Position numbers and translations under genes: made by a program. Of a DNA stretch of 64,000 nucleotides, positions 33,383 to 40,229 are shown piece by piece (the first letter of the stretch is position 1; every line of letters starts with the position of its first letter). This stretch comes from Streptomyces rubiginosohelvolus (lineage in GTDB: Bacteria; Actinomycetota; Actinomycetes; Streptomycetales; Streptomycetaceae), in NCBI RefSeq assembly GCF_014649875.1, contig NZ_BMTW01000011.1, positions 1 through 64,000 of the forward strand, given 5' to 3'. The notes under the pieces are model-generated. The model ran no database searches, was not told the origin of the DNA, and worked only from the letters and a program-made list of their open reading frames with translations.

Positions 33383-33862
33383 TCAGTACCCCCGGCTCTG
33401 GTACGGCCGGTTGTACGGGTCCTCGTACGGCGACTGGGCCGGTACGGGGCGCGGCGAGGCCGGGCGCATCGACTCGTACCCGGTGGCGGGCGCGGGGCGC
33501 TGCGGCTGGGGCTGCTGCGGATAGCCGCGGACCGCCGAGGGCTGCTGCGGGATGTACGGCGCGGGCGCGTGCTGCAGCTGGGCGTGCTGCATCGGCTGCG
33601 CCGGGGCCTGCTGGTACTGCGGCATCGGCTGCTGCTGCGGGTAGCCGTAGGAGCCGGTCTGCTGCGACGGGGCCGCGGGCAGGGCAGGCAGCGCCGACGG
33701 CAGGGCCGGCAGGTAGCTGTTGCCGGTGTCGTACGCGGCCGGCACACGGATGGGGGCGATCTGAGGGGTTCCCCGCTCCGCGACCAAGGAGTCGTAGATC
33801 GGAGTGTCGGGGAACGACGCGGCGTAGTAGCCGCCGCCGAAGGTGGAGCGGGGGGACGTCAT
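33383..33862 (-). CDS. DUF6643-like Pro/Gln-rich protein
   Basis: A 159-residue protein starting at ATG 33862, with AGGTGG close upstream. The N-terminal 55 residues are ordered-looking and conserved in character (TSPRSTFGGGYYAASFPDTPIYDSL, then a TPQIAPIRVP segment). The remainder is low complexity: repeats of PQQ, QQAP and QPM, then Tyr/Pro/Arg-rich to a YQSRGY end. No membrane helix or catalytic motif is visible. It resembles the Streptomyces DUF6643 family of unknown role. The disordered tail suggests protein-protein contact. Confidence 0.7.
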   Translation of the reverse strand: MTSPRSTFGGGYYAASFPDTPIYDSLVAERGTPQIAPIRVPAAYDTGNSYLPALPSALPALPAAPSQQTGSYGYPQQQPMPQYQQAPAQPMQHAQLQHAPAPYIPQQPSAVRGYPQQPQPQRPAPATGYESMRPASPRPVPAQSPYEDPYNRPYQSRGY

Positions 33863-34246
33863 GCCACCTAAGTTAAGCCCACGATGTGCCGGATGGGGAG
33901 CCCCAATCTTCGGGTTATCCGTTTTACGCGGGTTCTGTGCGCCTGGCCCGCCGAAACGGCGTTAAAGACTTCGTTAACGGCAAGAGTCTTTCCGCTGGTG
34001 GCCAGTGGCTTCGGTGGGAGCTCCCGGCCTTGATCGGGAACGGTGCCGGACGCACTCGGACGGGAAGCGAATAGCAGAGGGCAAAGGACGATGCCTCGCC
34101 GGTCCGGGGACGGGGCACCGGTCGCGGTCGCGATCATGACGGTCCGGGTACGGCTCGTCACGTCAGCGTCGACGGCGGTATTGCGCCCGCCCACCGGGGC
34201 GTGGACGTCCCGGTGCGGAGACCACCCGTCGCCACGCGTCCCGTGC
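33863..34246. other. Gene-free stretch between DUF6643 gene and RiPP-operon terminator
   Basis: No frame here has convincing codon use. It is AT-richer near 33900-34000 and holds an inverted repeat AAAGACT (33964-33970) with AGTCTTT (33985-33991), and within it the sequence GTTAAAGACTTCGTTAAC. The promoter of the leftward DUF6643 gene should be here. I cannot assign a non-coding RNA. Confidence 0.4.
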
Positions 34247-34274
34247 CGTCGGCCGGGGGAGGGCCCGGCCGACG
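34247..34274 (-). terminator. Terminator of the GCIS-peptide operon
   Basis: CGTCGGCCGGG (34247-34257) pairs perfectly with CCCGGCCGACG (34264-34274) around a 6-base loop, 50 bases after the last gene of the leftward operon. It marks the operon end. Confidence 0.7.
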
Positions 34275-34324
34275 TCACGGAGAGCGCGGGTGCTTCCTGC
34301 CGCCGTAAGGGTGGGGCGCTCCGT

Positions 34325-34840
34325 TCAGGCCACGGCAACGGGTTCCAGGGCCGCGATGTCCGCGAGTGAGAAGAGCATCTGCTCGTGGAGGAATCTCACC
34401 ATGGTCCAGTGCGGCAACGCGCCCTCGTCGAAGGGTCCGAATTCCTGGCAGTACAAGGGAATCCAGCGCAATGCCTCCTCCAGTGCCTGTTCGCGCCCCG
34501 GACCTTCCTGATAGTTCTCGTAGGCGATGCTGCGGTGATTGATGAAGAACCGCCCGGGGAGCTGTTCCTCGCACAGTGCGCGGTATTCACGGGTCTGCAG
34601 GATGAGATAGTGCCAGATCTCGTCGATGTCCTGTTCGACCGGCAGGAAAAGGCCGCTGAGCCGATCCCGGTGGAGGGAGACGAGGTAGAGGTAGCGCAGG
34701 CATTCGGTGACCTGCCGTTCCACGAAGCCGGGCGGTGCCTCCGGTGCCTTCTCCCGGAAGTGCCGCACCGTTTCGGTGTGGAGGTTCTCGCCGAGCAGGT
34801 GCTTGAGGTCGTCGGCGGAGACTTTCTGTCCGCTGGTCAT
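34325..34840 (-). CDS. Small GRDP/DUF1399-like protein of a putative RiPP operon
   Basis: A 171-residue soluble protein. Its middle part (about residues 62-100) has QDIDEIWHYLILQTREY followed by GRFFINHRS. This recalls the DxxWHxHxLxTxxY signature of glycine-rich-domain-protein-like (GRDP/DUF1399) domains, though the second His of that signature is Tyr here. The conserved Asp and His residues could bind a metal. No known peptide-modifying family is evident beyond that. It is the third and last gene of the leftward operon with the repeat peptide and the adenylate-forming enzyme, 29 bases after the latter, so it most likely modifies, binds or matures the peptide. The start is ATG 34840. The fold call is tentative. 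Confidence 0.6.
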   Translation of the reverse strand: MTSGQKVSADDLKHLLGENLHTETVRHFREKAPEAPPGFVERQVTECLRYLYLVSLHRDRLSGLFLPVEQDIDEIWHYLILQTREYRALCEEQLPGRFFINHRSIAYENYQEGPGREQALEEALRWIPLYCQEFGPFDEGALPHWTMVRFLHEQMLFSLADIAALEPVAVA

Positions 34841-34869
34841 GGCGTTCCTATTCCGTGGAGGGCGGTGCG

Positions 34870-36111
34870 TCAGGTGCGTCGGCCGGTGAGCCAGGCGTAC
34901 TTGCCGGATGGTCCTATCGGGATGCGGGTGCGGTGCTCGACCCGGCAGTTCCGTCCGGTCAGTTCGCCGGTGCTGCGCCGCAGCGACTCCGTCTCGGACT
35001 CCCCGAGTGGCTCGCCGGTGAACGTCGTGTACAGCAGAGTGGCCTCCGTGTCTCCGTGGAGCCGGAGTTGGTGCAGGAAGATCCGGGGGGATGCGGCCGC
35101 GATAAGCCGGTCGAGGTCGCCCTGGGCGACCGGTCCCTTCGGTGTCGGGAGCAATTCCGCGAGCCGACCGCAGAATTGGACGATCCCGGCGGGATCGGGC
35201 GCGCCGTCCAGAGTGCGCACACAATCGCCCGACCGGTAGCGGACGAGCGGCATGTAGGGATTGCGCACGCTGGTGACGACAAGTTGTTGCATCGTGCTTC
35301 CGGGGGCCACCGGGAGGAGTTCGACGCTCATCCCGTCCAAGTGCGGCCAGTACCTTCCTTCCCGGTCGCTGGAGAAGAGATAGCCCAACTCCGTGCTGCC
35401 GAAGAGGTCGATGACCGGGCAGGCGAAGCGCTGGTGCAGGAATCGCCGCACGTTCACCGGCGTGTACTCGTAGGCGTGGATGATGCTGGCCGGTTCGGGA
35501 AACGCGTCCCCCAGCCCCCAGGCCTCGGCCTTCCGCACCAGATGCGCCAAGTGGTAGCCGGAGCAGTCGAGATGGTAGTGGCCCTGCGGATGCGAAGAAC
35601 GGGCCTGGTCGATCTCCCGGAGCATCCGCAGCACCTCCGATCGGTCCCAACGTGCGGGGTCGAGGCGGAGGTTGAGGTAGCAGGTCCGATCATCCAGCCG
35701 ACGGTCGGCCAGGGTCGGAGTCCGCTTCGGCTCGACGCCGCGCCGGGCGGCATTGACCCGCGCCACGTGTTCGGTGGCCAGGACCGTGGTCAGCGAGACA
35801 CGGGGGCAGCCCGACTCCCAGGTGCCGCCGATGTCGGGGTGGTCACGCCACAGTTCGTAGTAGGAGCGGAGCAGGAAGTACGGAGGCCGGATGATCCGCA
35901 TCCGCGCGTGGTTGGTGCCGGTGGTCAGGACGAACTCCGCCTCACCGCTCTCCAGCGCCGCTGCCAGGCGGGGCGTCATCCAGTTGCCGGGGAACCCGCG
36001 GGCGATCTCCGGCTTGTCCAGTACCGGGAAGTAGCCCTTGGCCAGGGACTCCTGATAGATCGGTATGTCGCGTATATGCTCGATGACCGCGTCGGTCGGC
36101 TGGCCCTTCAT
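34870..36111 (-). CDS. PaaK-like adenylate-forming enzyme of a putative RiPP operon
   Basis: A 413-residue member of the phenylacetate-CoA ligase/coenzyme F390 synthetase branch of adenylate-forming enzymes. Visible motifs are LTTGTNHARMRI near residue 83 (the Gly/Thr-rich loop, degenerate), VIDLFGSTELGYLF near 245 (the A5 motif with Ser-Thr-Glu), PLVRYRSGDCV near 308 (the A7 Arg-x-Gly-Asp motif) and GPSGKYAWL at the C-terminus, where the catalytic Lys is expected. It should activate a carboxylate as an acyl-AMP with ATP. Lying between the repeat peptide gene and the GRDP-like gene, it may activate the peptide C-terminus or an acyl group added to the peptide. The ATG at 36111 has AAGGA upstream. 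Confidence 0.75.
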   Translation of the reverse strand: MKGQPTDAVIEHIRDIPIYQESLAKGYFPVLDKPEIARGFPGNWMTPRLAAALESGEAEFVLTTGTNHARMRIIRPPYFLLRSYYELWRDHPDIGGTWESGCPRVSLTTVLATEHVARVNAARRGVEPKRTPTLADRRLDDRTCYLNLRLDPARWDRSEVLRMLREIDQARSSHPQGHYHLDCSGYHLAHLVRKAEAWGLGDAFPEPASIIHAYEYTPVNVRRFLHQRFACPVIDLFGSTELGYLFSSDREGRYWPHLDGMSVELLPVAPGSTMQQLVVTSVRNPYMPLVRYRSGDCVRTLDGAPDPAGIVQFCGRLAELLPTPKGPVAQGDLDRLIAAASPRIFLHQLRLHGDTEATLLYTTFTGEPLGESETESLRRSTGELTGRNCRVEHRTRIPIGPSGKYAWLTGRRT

Positions 36112-36240
36112 TAATTCCTTCTCATGTTTCGCACAGCTGAAGAAATGCGGGCGGTGAGAGCCGGGGCAGGGGATCCGGGGAATGCGCCACCGTCGGGGAA
36201 CGAGCTCTCGCACAGTCGGCCCCGGAGCCCCCGCGATCCG

Positions 36241-36396
36241 TCAGGAAATACAGCCGGCCTTCGGTGCGGCACTGATGCAGCCGCTCTTGGGTGTTGCGCT
36301 GATACAACCGTACTTCGCGGATCCCTGTGCCGAGTTCACGGCGATCCAGTTCTGCCAGATGCCGTCCTCGGCCATCTTCTTGATGAGCTGTTCCAT
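36241..36396 (-). CDS. Putative RiPP precursor peptide with three GCIS core repeats
   Basis: A 51-residue frame, too short for most gene callers. The ATG at 36396 has a strong GGAGGA at 36401-36406 with a 4-base spacer, and a consensus-like promoter lies upstream. Residues 1-28 form a helical, charged leader (MEQLIKKMAEDGIWQNW at the start) ending in SAK. Residues 29-51 repeat a 9-residue unit: YGCISATPK, SGCISAAPK, then AGCIS at the end. So Cys31, Cys40 and Cys49 are spaced exactly nine apart, each in Gly-Cys-Ile-Ser, and the units are separated by Pro-Lys. Codon use is AT-richer than in neighbouring genes. The first downstream gene is the adenylate-forming enzyme. The peptide identity is inference from its design and context. 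Confidence 0.75.
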   Translation of the reverse strand: MEQLIKKMAEDGIWQNWIAVNSAQGSAKYGCISATPKSGCISAAPKAGCIS

Positions 36397-36477
36397 GAGG
36401 TCCTCCGATGACAGTGCGGAAGGTGCTTCCGGTCATGGGGTCGACGGGCGATGGATTTCCCCTCGACCCGCTCGCCG

Positions 36478-36507
36478 AAGGTAAAAGGAAGATTGAGCGA
36501 CTGTCAA
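36478..36507 (-). promoter_or_regulatory. Promoter of the GCIS-peptide operon
   Basis: On the minus strand a perfect TTGACA (36507-36502) is followed after 18 bases by TACCTT (36483-36478). Transcription would start near 36471 and give a leader of about 75 bases before the peptide ATG. This is among the best -35 matches in the window. Confidence 0.7.
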
Positions 36508-36651
36508 CGAACGGCAATGCCGAACCACGGGAATCGGCCCCGAACGGGTTGGATTCGGCGCGATCCCGCAGCATGACGCACGGGCCATGGCCGCCCCGGC
36601 CCACAGCGCCGCGCCATCCGCGAAGTCCCTGATGGACACGGGTGGACAGCG

Positions 36652-37224
36652 GTGCGCGGAGACTTCCTGGCCGGCCGCCCGGCAGCGCGGTCACGGGTGA
36701 TGGACGGGGCCGCCGCCCTCGAAGATGAGAATGCTCTCCTCAAGTCCGTTCACAGAGTCTTGCGAAGGCAGAATGGCCATATGTTCTGGCGAGGGGTGGG
36801 GTCGGTATTAGCGGGCTGCGGCGCTGGTGCTGTGGCGCTGCTGGCCGTCTGGTTATGGCCCGGCCAGAGTGTGCCGCCCTCGATGGGGCCGGTGGTGGTC
36901 GTGCCCGTTCCGCACGCCCCGACTCCCTCGGCCACCTTTCCGTCCGGCCCGGGCCGCCCTGCTGTGACGCCGTCGGCCGCCGTACCCGGCCCGCTCCGCA
37001 CGTGCTCGGGCGGCCGGCCGGTGCCCCCGTCGCCACCGCCCGCCGCCGACGACGGGGGTGAGCGGGCGTCACGCGTCGCCGGCGAGGAGGAGAAGGTTTC
37101 ACGGGCCCCCCGGAGCGAGGTGGATGACGAGGGCGACGACGGGTGGCGCGTCGAGAGCGACGACGAAGAGACGGAAGCTTCGGACGGCCCTGCGGAGGAT
37201 GCGGACGACGAGTGGGACGACTGA
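36652..37224 (+). CDS. Membrane protein with acidic tail, coupled to histidine kinase
   Basis: A 190-residue protein. One membrane helix (about residues 47-70, GSVLAGCGAGAVALLAVWLW) follows a charged N-terminus (LEDENALLKSVHRVLRRQ). After it come a Pro/Val-rich stretch and a very acidic C-terminus (DDEGDDGWRVESDDEE and a DDEWDD end). The acidic part is probably outside the cell, where it could bind metals or cations. Its stop overlaps the kinase start (TGATG), so the two are translationally coupled, which suggests that it serves the sensor. The start is uncertain: GTG 36652 or ATG 36700, neither with a strong ribosome binding site. I do not recognise the family. Confidence 0.65.
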   Translation: MRGDFLAGRPAARSRVMDGAAALEDENALLKSVHRVLRRQNGHMFWRGVGSVLAGCGAGAVALLAVWLWPGQSVPPSMGPVVVVPVPHAPTPSATFPSGPGRPAVTPSAAVPGPLRTCSGGRPVPPSPPPAADDGGERASRVAGEEEKVSRAPRSEVDDEGDDGWRVESDDEETEASDGPAEDADDEWDD

Positions 37225-38723
37225 TGATCTGGCGCACACTGAGCGCGCGCTCCCGCATCGTCGGCTGGATGCTCCTGTTGCTCGGCGCGGCCCTGGCTGT
37301 GCCCACCTTCGGCATCACGATCGTGTGGCAGACGGAACTGGACCGCCAGATCGACGCGAAGCTTCTTTCCGAGGCCGACAAGCTGCGAGAGTTCGCCCGC
37401 ACCTCCCGAGACCCGTACACCGGTGAGCGCTTCACCTCCGGGGCCGCGCTGCTGACCGCGTTCATGGCGGTCCACCGCCCCGAGCACAACGCCGCCTTCT
37501 TCAGCGTCGTCGACGGGCGGGCGGACCGGCGCAGCCCCGGCCCGGCCCCGGCCCGCCTGGACCGGGACCCGTCGGTCGTGGCCCTGATGGCGCGCACCTC
37601 CGACACCCGCGTCCGGTGGCTGGACTCACCGGCCGGCAAGGTCCGTTATGGCGTCGTTCCGGTTCAGATGGCGGGAGACACCGCCGACACCCGGCTCGTC
37701 CTGTTGTCCTTCCGGGATCAGGAACTGCGCCAGGAGCGCCACATGGCCCGGCTGCTGCTGCTCTCGGGCTGCTTGGCCCTGGTGCTCGCCGGGCTGGCGA
37801 GCTGGCTGGTCGCGGGCCGGGTCCTGGCGCCGATCCGGCTGGTGCGGCAGACGGCCGAGCGGATCAGTGAGACGGACCTCAGCCAGCGGCTGCCGGTGCG
37901 GGGGAGCGACGACGTGGCCGCCCTGGCAGAGACGTTCAACCACATGCTCGACCGGCTGTCGGGCGCCTTCACCGCGCAACGCCGGTTCCTGGACGAGGTG
38001 GCGCACGAACTGCGGACCCCCATCACGGTATTGAGGGGGCACCTGGAGCTGATGGAGGAGGACCCCGGTAGCCCGCACGGGCAGACCCGGACCCTGCTCT
38101 TCGACGAACTGGACCGGATGCGGCGGATCGTGGACGACCTGCTGCTCCTGGCGCGAGCCGAGCGACCCGACTTCCTCACACTCGGCCGGACCAGTCTCAC
38201 CGACCTCGTGGTCGACACGGCGGCCAAGGCCCAGGCACTGGGGCGCCGGCACTGGACGGTGGCCGAGGTCGCCGACGTCAGCGTGCTTCTGGACGGACAA
38301 CGGGTTACCCAGGCTCTGATGCAGCTCGCGGCCAACGCGGCCGGTCACACGGGTGCGGGCGACACCGTCGAGATCGGGTCGCGCCTGTGGCGCGGCCGGG
38401 TTCTGCTGTGGGTGGCGGACACCGGGCCCGGTGTGGCCCCGGAGGACCGCGAACAGATCTTCCAGTGTTTCTACCAGGGAGGCACGGCGGTCCCCGGCCG
38501 GGCCGTCACCGGCATCGGCCTGGGGCTCGCCCTGGTCCGCGAGATCGCCCAGGCTCACGACGGCGTCGCGCGCGTCGAGGAGGCCGACGGAGGCGGCGCG
38601 AGATTCGTCATCGACCTGCCCGCACTGCACCCCACAACCGAAGGAACCTTCTGTGAGCAGGATCCTGATAGCCGAGGACGAGGCGCGCATCGCCGCCTTT
38701 GTCGAAAAAGGCCTGCGCCGTAG
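37224..38723 (+). CDS. OmpR-type (EnvZ-like) sensor histidine kinase
   Basis: A 499-residue kinase. A membrane helix (about 13-35), a periplasmic-type sensor loop (40-170) and a second helix (about 175-200) are followed by HAMP (residues about 200-250). The HisKA box is FLDEVAHELRTPITVLRGH, with the phospho-His near 263. The ATPase domain has LAANAAGHTGAGD (N box), VADTGPGVAPED (G1) and GIGLGLALVREI (G2). It is coupled to the acidic membrane protein upstream and to the response regulator downstream. Its last 71 bases overlap the regulator gene in another frame, giving a basic, Arg-rich tail that looks unselected. The sensed signal may be related to pH, CO2 or cations. Confidence 0.9.
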   Translation: MIWRTLSARSRIVGWMLLLLGAALAVPTFGITIVWQTELDRQIDAKLLSEADKLREFARTSRDPYTGERFTSGAALLTAFMAVHRPEHNAAFFSVVDGRADRRSPGPAPARLDRDPSVVALMARTSDTRVRWLDSPAGKVRYGVVPVQMAGDTADTRLVLLSFRDQELRQERHMARLLLLSGCLALVLAGLASWLVAGRVLAPIRLVRQTAERISETDLSQRLPVRGSDDVAALAETFNHMLDRLSGAFTAQRRFLDEVAHELRTPITVLRGHLELMEEDPGSPHGQTRTLLFDELDRMRRIVDDLLLLARAERPDFLTLGRTSLTDLVVDTAAKAQALGRRHWTVAEVADVSVLLDGQRVTQALMQLAANAAGHTGAGDTVEIGSRLWRGRVLLWVADTGPGVAPEDREQIFQCFYQGGTAVPGRAVTGIGLGLALVREIAQAHDGVARVEEADGGGARFVIDLPALHPTTEGTFCEQDPDSRGRGAHRRLCRKRPAP

Positions 38724-39312
38724 CGGGTACGTCACCCGGGTCGTCGCCGACGGCGTCGCCGCCTACGAGCACGCTCGCGGCCGGGACTTCGATCTCCTCA
38801 TCCTCGACCTCGGCCTGCCCGGTGACGACGGACTGACCGTGCTGCGCAAGCTGCGGAAGGCACGCGTCAGTCTGCCGGTCGTCATCCTCACCGCGCGCGA
38901 CAGCGTGAGCGACATCGTGGCGGGCCTGGACAGCGGCGCCGACGACTACATGGTCAAACCGTTCGCCTTCGACGAACTGCTCGCCCGCGTACGGCTGCGT
39001 CTGCGCCGCGAGGAGCCGCTGGAGAACTTCCTGCTGCGGGTGGGCGATCTGCTGCTGGACCTTCGGACCCGCCGGGCCCAGGTCGGCGAGCGCGTCGCCG
39101 ACCTGTCCGCCCGGGAGTTCGCCCTCGCCGAGATTCTCATGCGCAATCCCGACCGGGTCCTGTCCCGGGAGCAGCTGCTCAGCCAGGTGTGGGGGTTCGA
39201 CTACGACCCGGGCTCCAACATCGTCGACGTGTACATCCGCTACCTGCGGCGCAAGATCGGTGCCGAACGGGTCCAGACCGTGCGGGGCGTCGGCTACCGG
39301 CTGCGGGCCTGA
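38653..39312 (+). CDS. OmpR-type response regulator
   Basis: A 219-residue regulator. The receiver begins SRILIAEDEARIAAFVEKGL. The phospho-Asp is in LLILDLGLPGDDG near residue 51, and the conserved Thr and Lys are in VILTARD and DYMVKPF. The C-terminal winged helix has LSAREFALAEILMRNPDRVLSREQL and NIVDVYIRYLRRKIG. The GTG at 38653 has AAGGAA upstream and lies within the kinase gene. OmpR-type dimers bind head-to-tail direct repeats with an 11-base period. Such an array occurs at 39384-39432, upstream of the carbonic anhydrase operon, so that operon is the probable target. Confidence 0.9.
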   Translation: MSRILIAEDEARIAAFVEKGLRRSGYVTRVVADGVAAYEHARGRDFDLLILDLGLPGDDGLTVLRKLRKARVSLPVVILTARDSVSDIVAGLDSGADDYMVKPFAFDELLARVRLRLRREEPLENFLLRVGDLLLDLRTRRAQVGERVADLSAREFALAEILMRNPDRVLSREQLLSQVWGFDYDPGSNIVDVYIRYLRRKIGAERVQTVRGVGYRLRA

Positions 39313-39381
39313 CGCAACGCCGCCCCGGCCGGACCACTGCGCCGGGGTGGCGGTCGCGTGCCGTCGTACGCGATGAGAACA

Positions 39382-39432
39382 GTCTCACTGCTGTCTCACC
39401 GCCACCTCATCGCCCGCTCACAGACTGCTCCT
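39382..39432 (+). promoter_or_regulatory. 11-bp-periodic CTCAY array, probable OmpR-type binding site
   Basis: CTCAC at 39384, CTCAC at 39395, CTCAT at 39406 and CTCAC at 39417 recur at exactly 11-base steps; a weaker CTCCT follows at 39428. Direct repeats with this period are the hallmark of OmpR/PhoB-family sites. The array lies between the response-regulator gene and the carbonic anhydrase gene. Confidence 0.7.
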
Positions 39433-39546
39433 TGCGGGTCGTCCGGTGACGCGAGGCCCGTGAGCGGCCCCGATGGCGGTTGCAGCGGCCCCACTCTCGC
39501 GCGACGAGCCGCACGCCGCTGCCGTACACCCGTATGGAGGACCCCC

Positions 39547-40146
39547 GTGCGACGACTCATCGACCATGCCCGCGCCTTCCCCGCCCGCTGCGGCGGGGCA
39601 GGCCGCGACCTCAAGGAGTTCGAGGCCGGCCAGCGGCCGTCCACCATGTTCATCACCTGCTCGGACTCCCGAGTGGTCCCCGCCCTGCTGACCGACTCCG
39701 GCCCCGGTGAACTGTTCGAGTTGCGTACGGCGGGGAACATCGTCCCACCGTACGACCCGGACGCGCCCACCAGCGAGATGGCGACCATCGAGTACGCCGT
39801 CTGCGTGCTGCAGGTGTCCGACATCATCCTCTGCGGACACTCCCACTGCGGCGCCGTCGGCGCCCTGGCCCGGGGCGAGGACCTGCGGACCCTGCCGGCG
39901 GTAGGGGGCTGGCTCGGCCGGGCCGCCCCCGCGGGCGGCTTCCAGGACCCCGAAGGCTTCGGCCCCGACTGCGAACAGCCCGTACAGCGCCATGCGGTGG
40001 CGCAGCTGGACAACCTGCGGGCCTATCCCTGTGTGAGCCGGGCCGTGGGCGAGGGCCGGCTCGGACTGCACGCCTGGTACTACGAGGTCCACACCGGCTC
40101 CGTGCTGACCCACCAGGTCTCCACCGGAACCTTCTCCTCCCTGTGA
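39547..40146 (+). CDS. Beta-class carbonic anhydrase
   Basis: A 199-residue zinc enzyme for reversible CO2 hydration. The zinc ligands are visible: Cys in FITCSDSRVVP near residue 37 with the Asp-Arg dyad, and His and Cys in LCGHSHCGAVGAL near 99-102. Its length fits the family. The GTG at 39547 follows GGAGG. The SulP anion transporter begins 83 bases downstream on the same strand, so the pair probably supplies and interconverts bicarbonate and CO2. A CTCAY direct-repeat array upstream suggests control by the adjacent OmpR-type regulator. Confidence 0.9.
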   Translation: MRRLIDHARAFPARCGGAGRDLKEFEAGQRPSTMFITCSDSRVVPALLTDSGPGELFELRTAGNIVPPYDPDAPTSEMATIEYAVCVLQVSDIILCGHSHCGAVGALARGEDLRTLPAVGGWLGRAAPAGGFQDPEGFGPDCEQPVQRHAVAQLDNLRAYPCVSRAVGEGRLGLHAWYYEVHTGSVLTHQVSTGTFSSL

Positions 40147-40229
40147 CAGCGATCCGGCGGTGAGCGCGGCGGCCGCCCCTGCCGCCACCCGCCGTCTCCC
40201 CCCACCACTCCTCAAGGAGCTGAGATCTC

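Noticed and set aside
33964..33991. AAAGACT/AGTCTTT inverted repeat as a possible riboswitch or terminator
   Set aside because: The stem is short, no gene starts just downstream on the plus strand, and no known riboswitch core is visible.
34043..34369. A 108-residue plus-strand frame downstream of the DUF6643 gene
   Set aside because: Codon use is unconvincing, there is no ribosome binding site, and it overlaps the terminator and the end of the RiPP operon.
36122..36694. A 190-residue minus-strand frame covering the GCIS peptide region
   Set aside because: It reads the peptide gene in another frame, has no ribosome binding site fit and gives low-quality protein. The 51-residue frame has the strong GGAGGA and a repeat structure.
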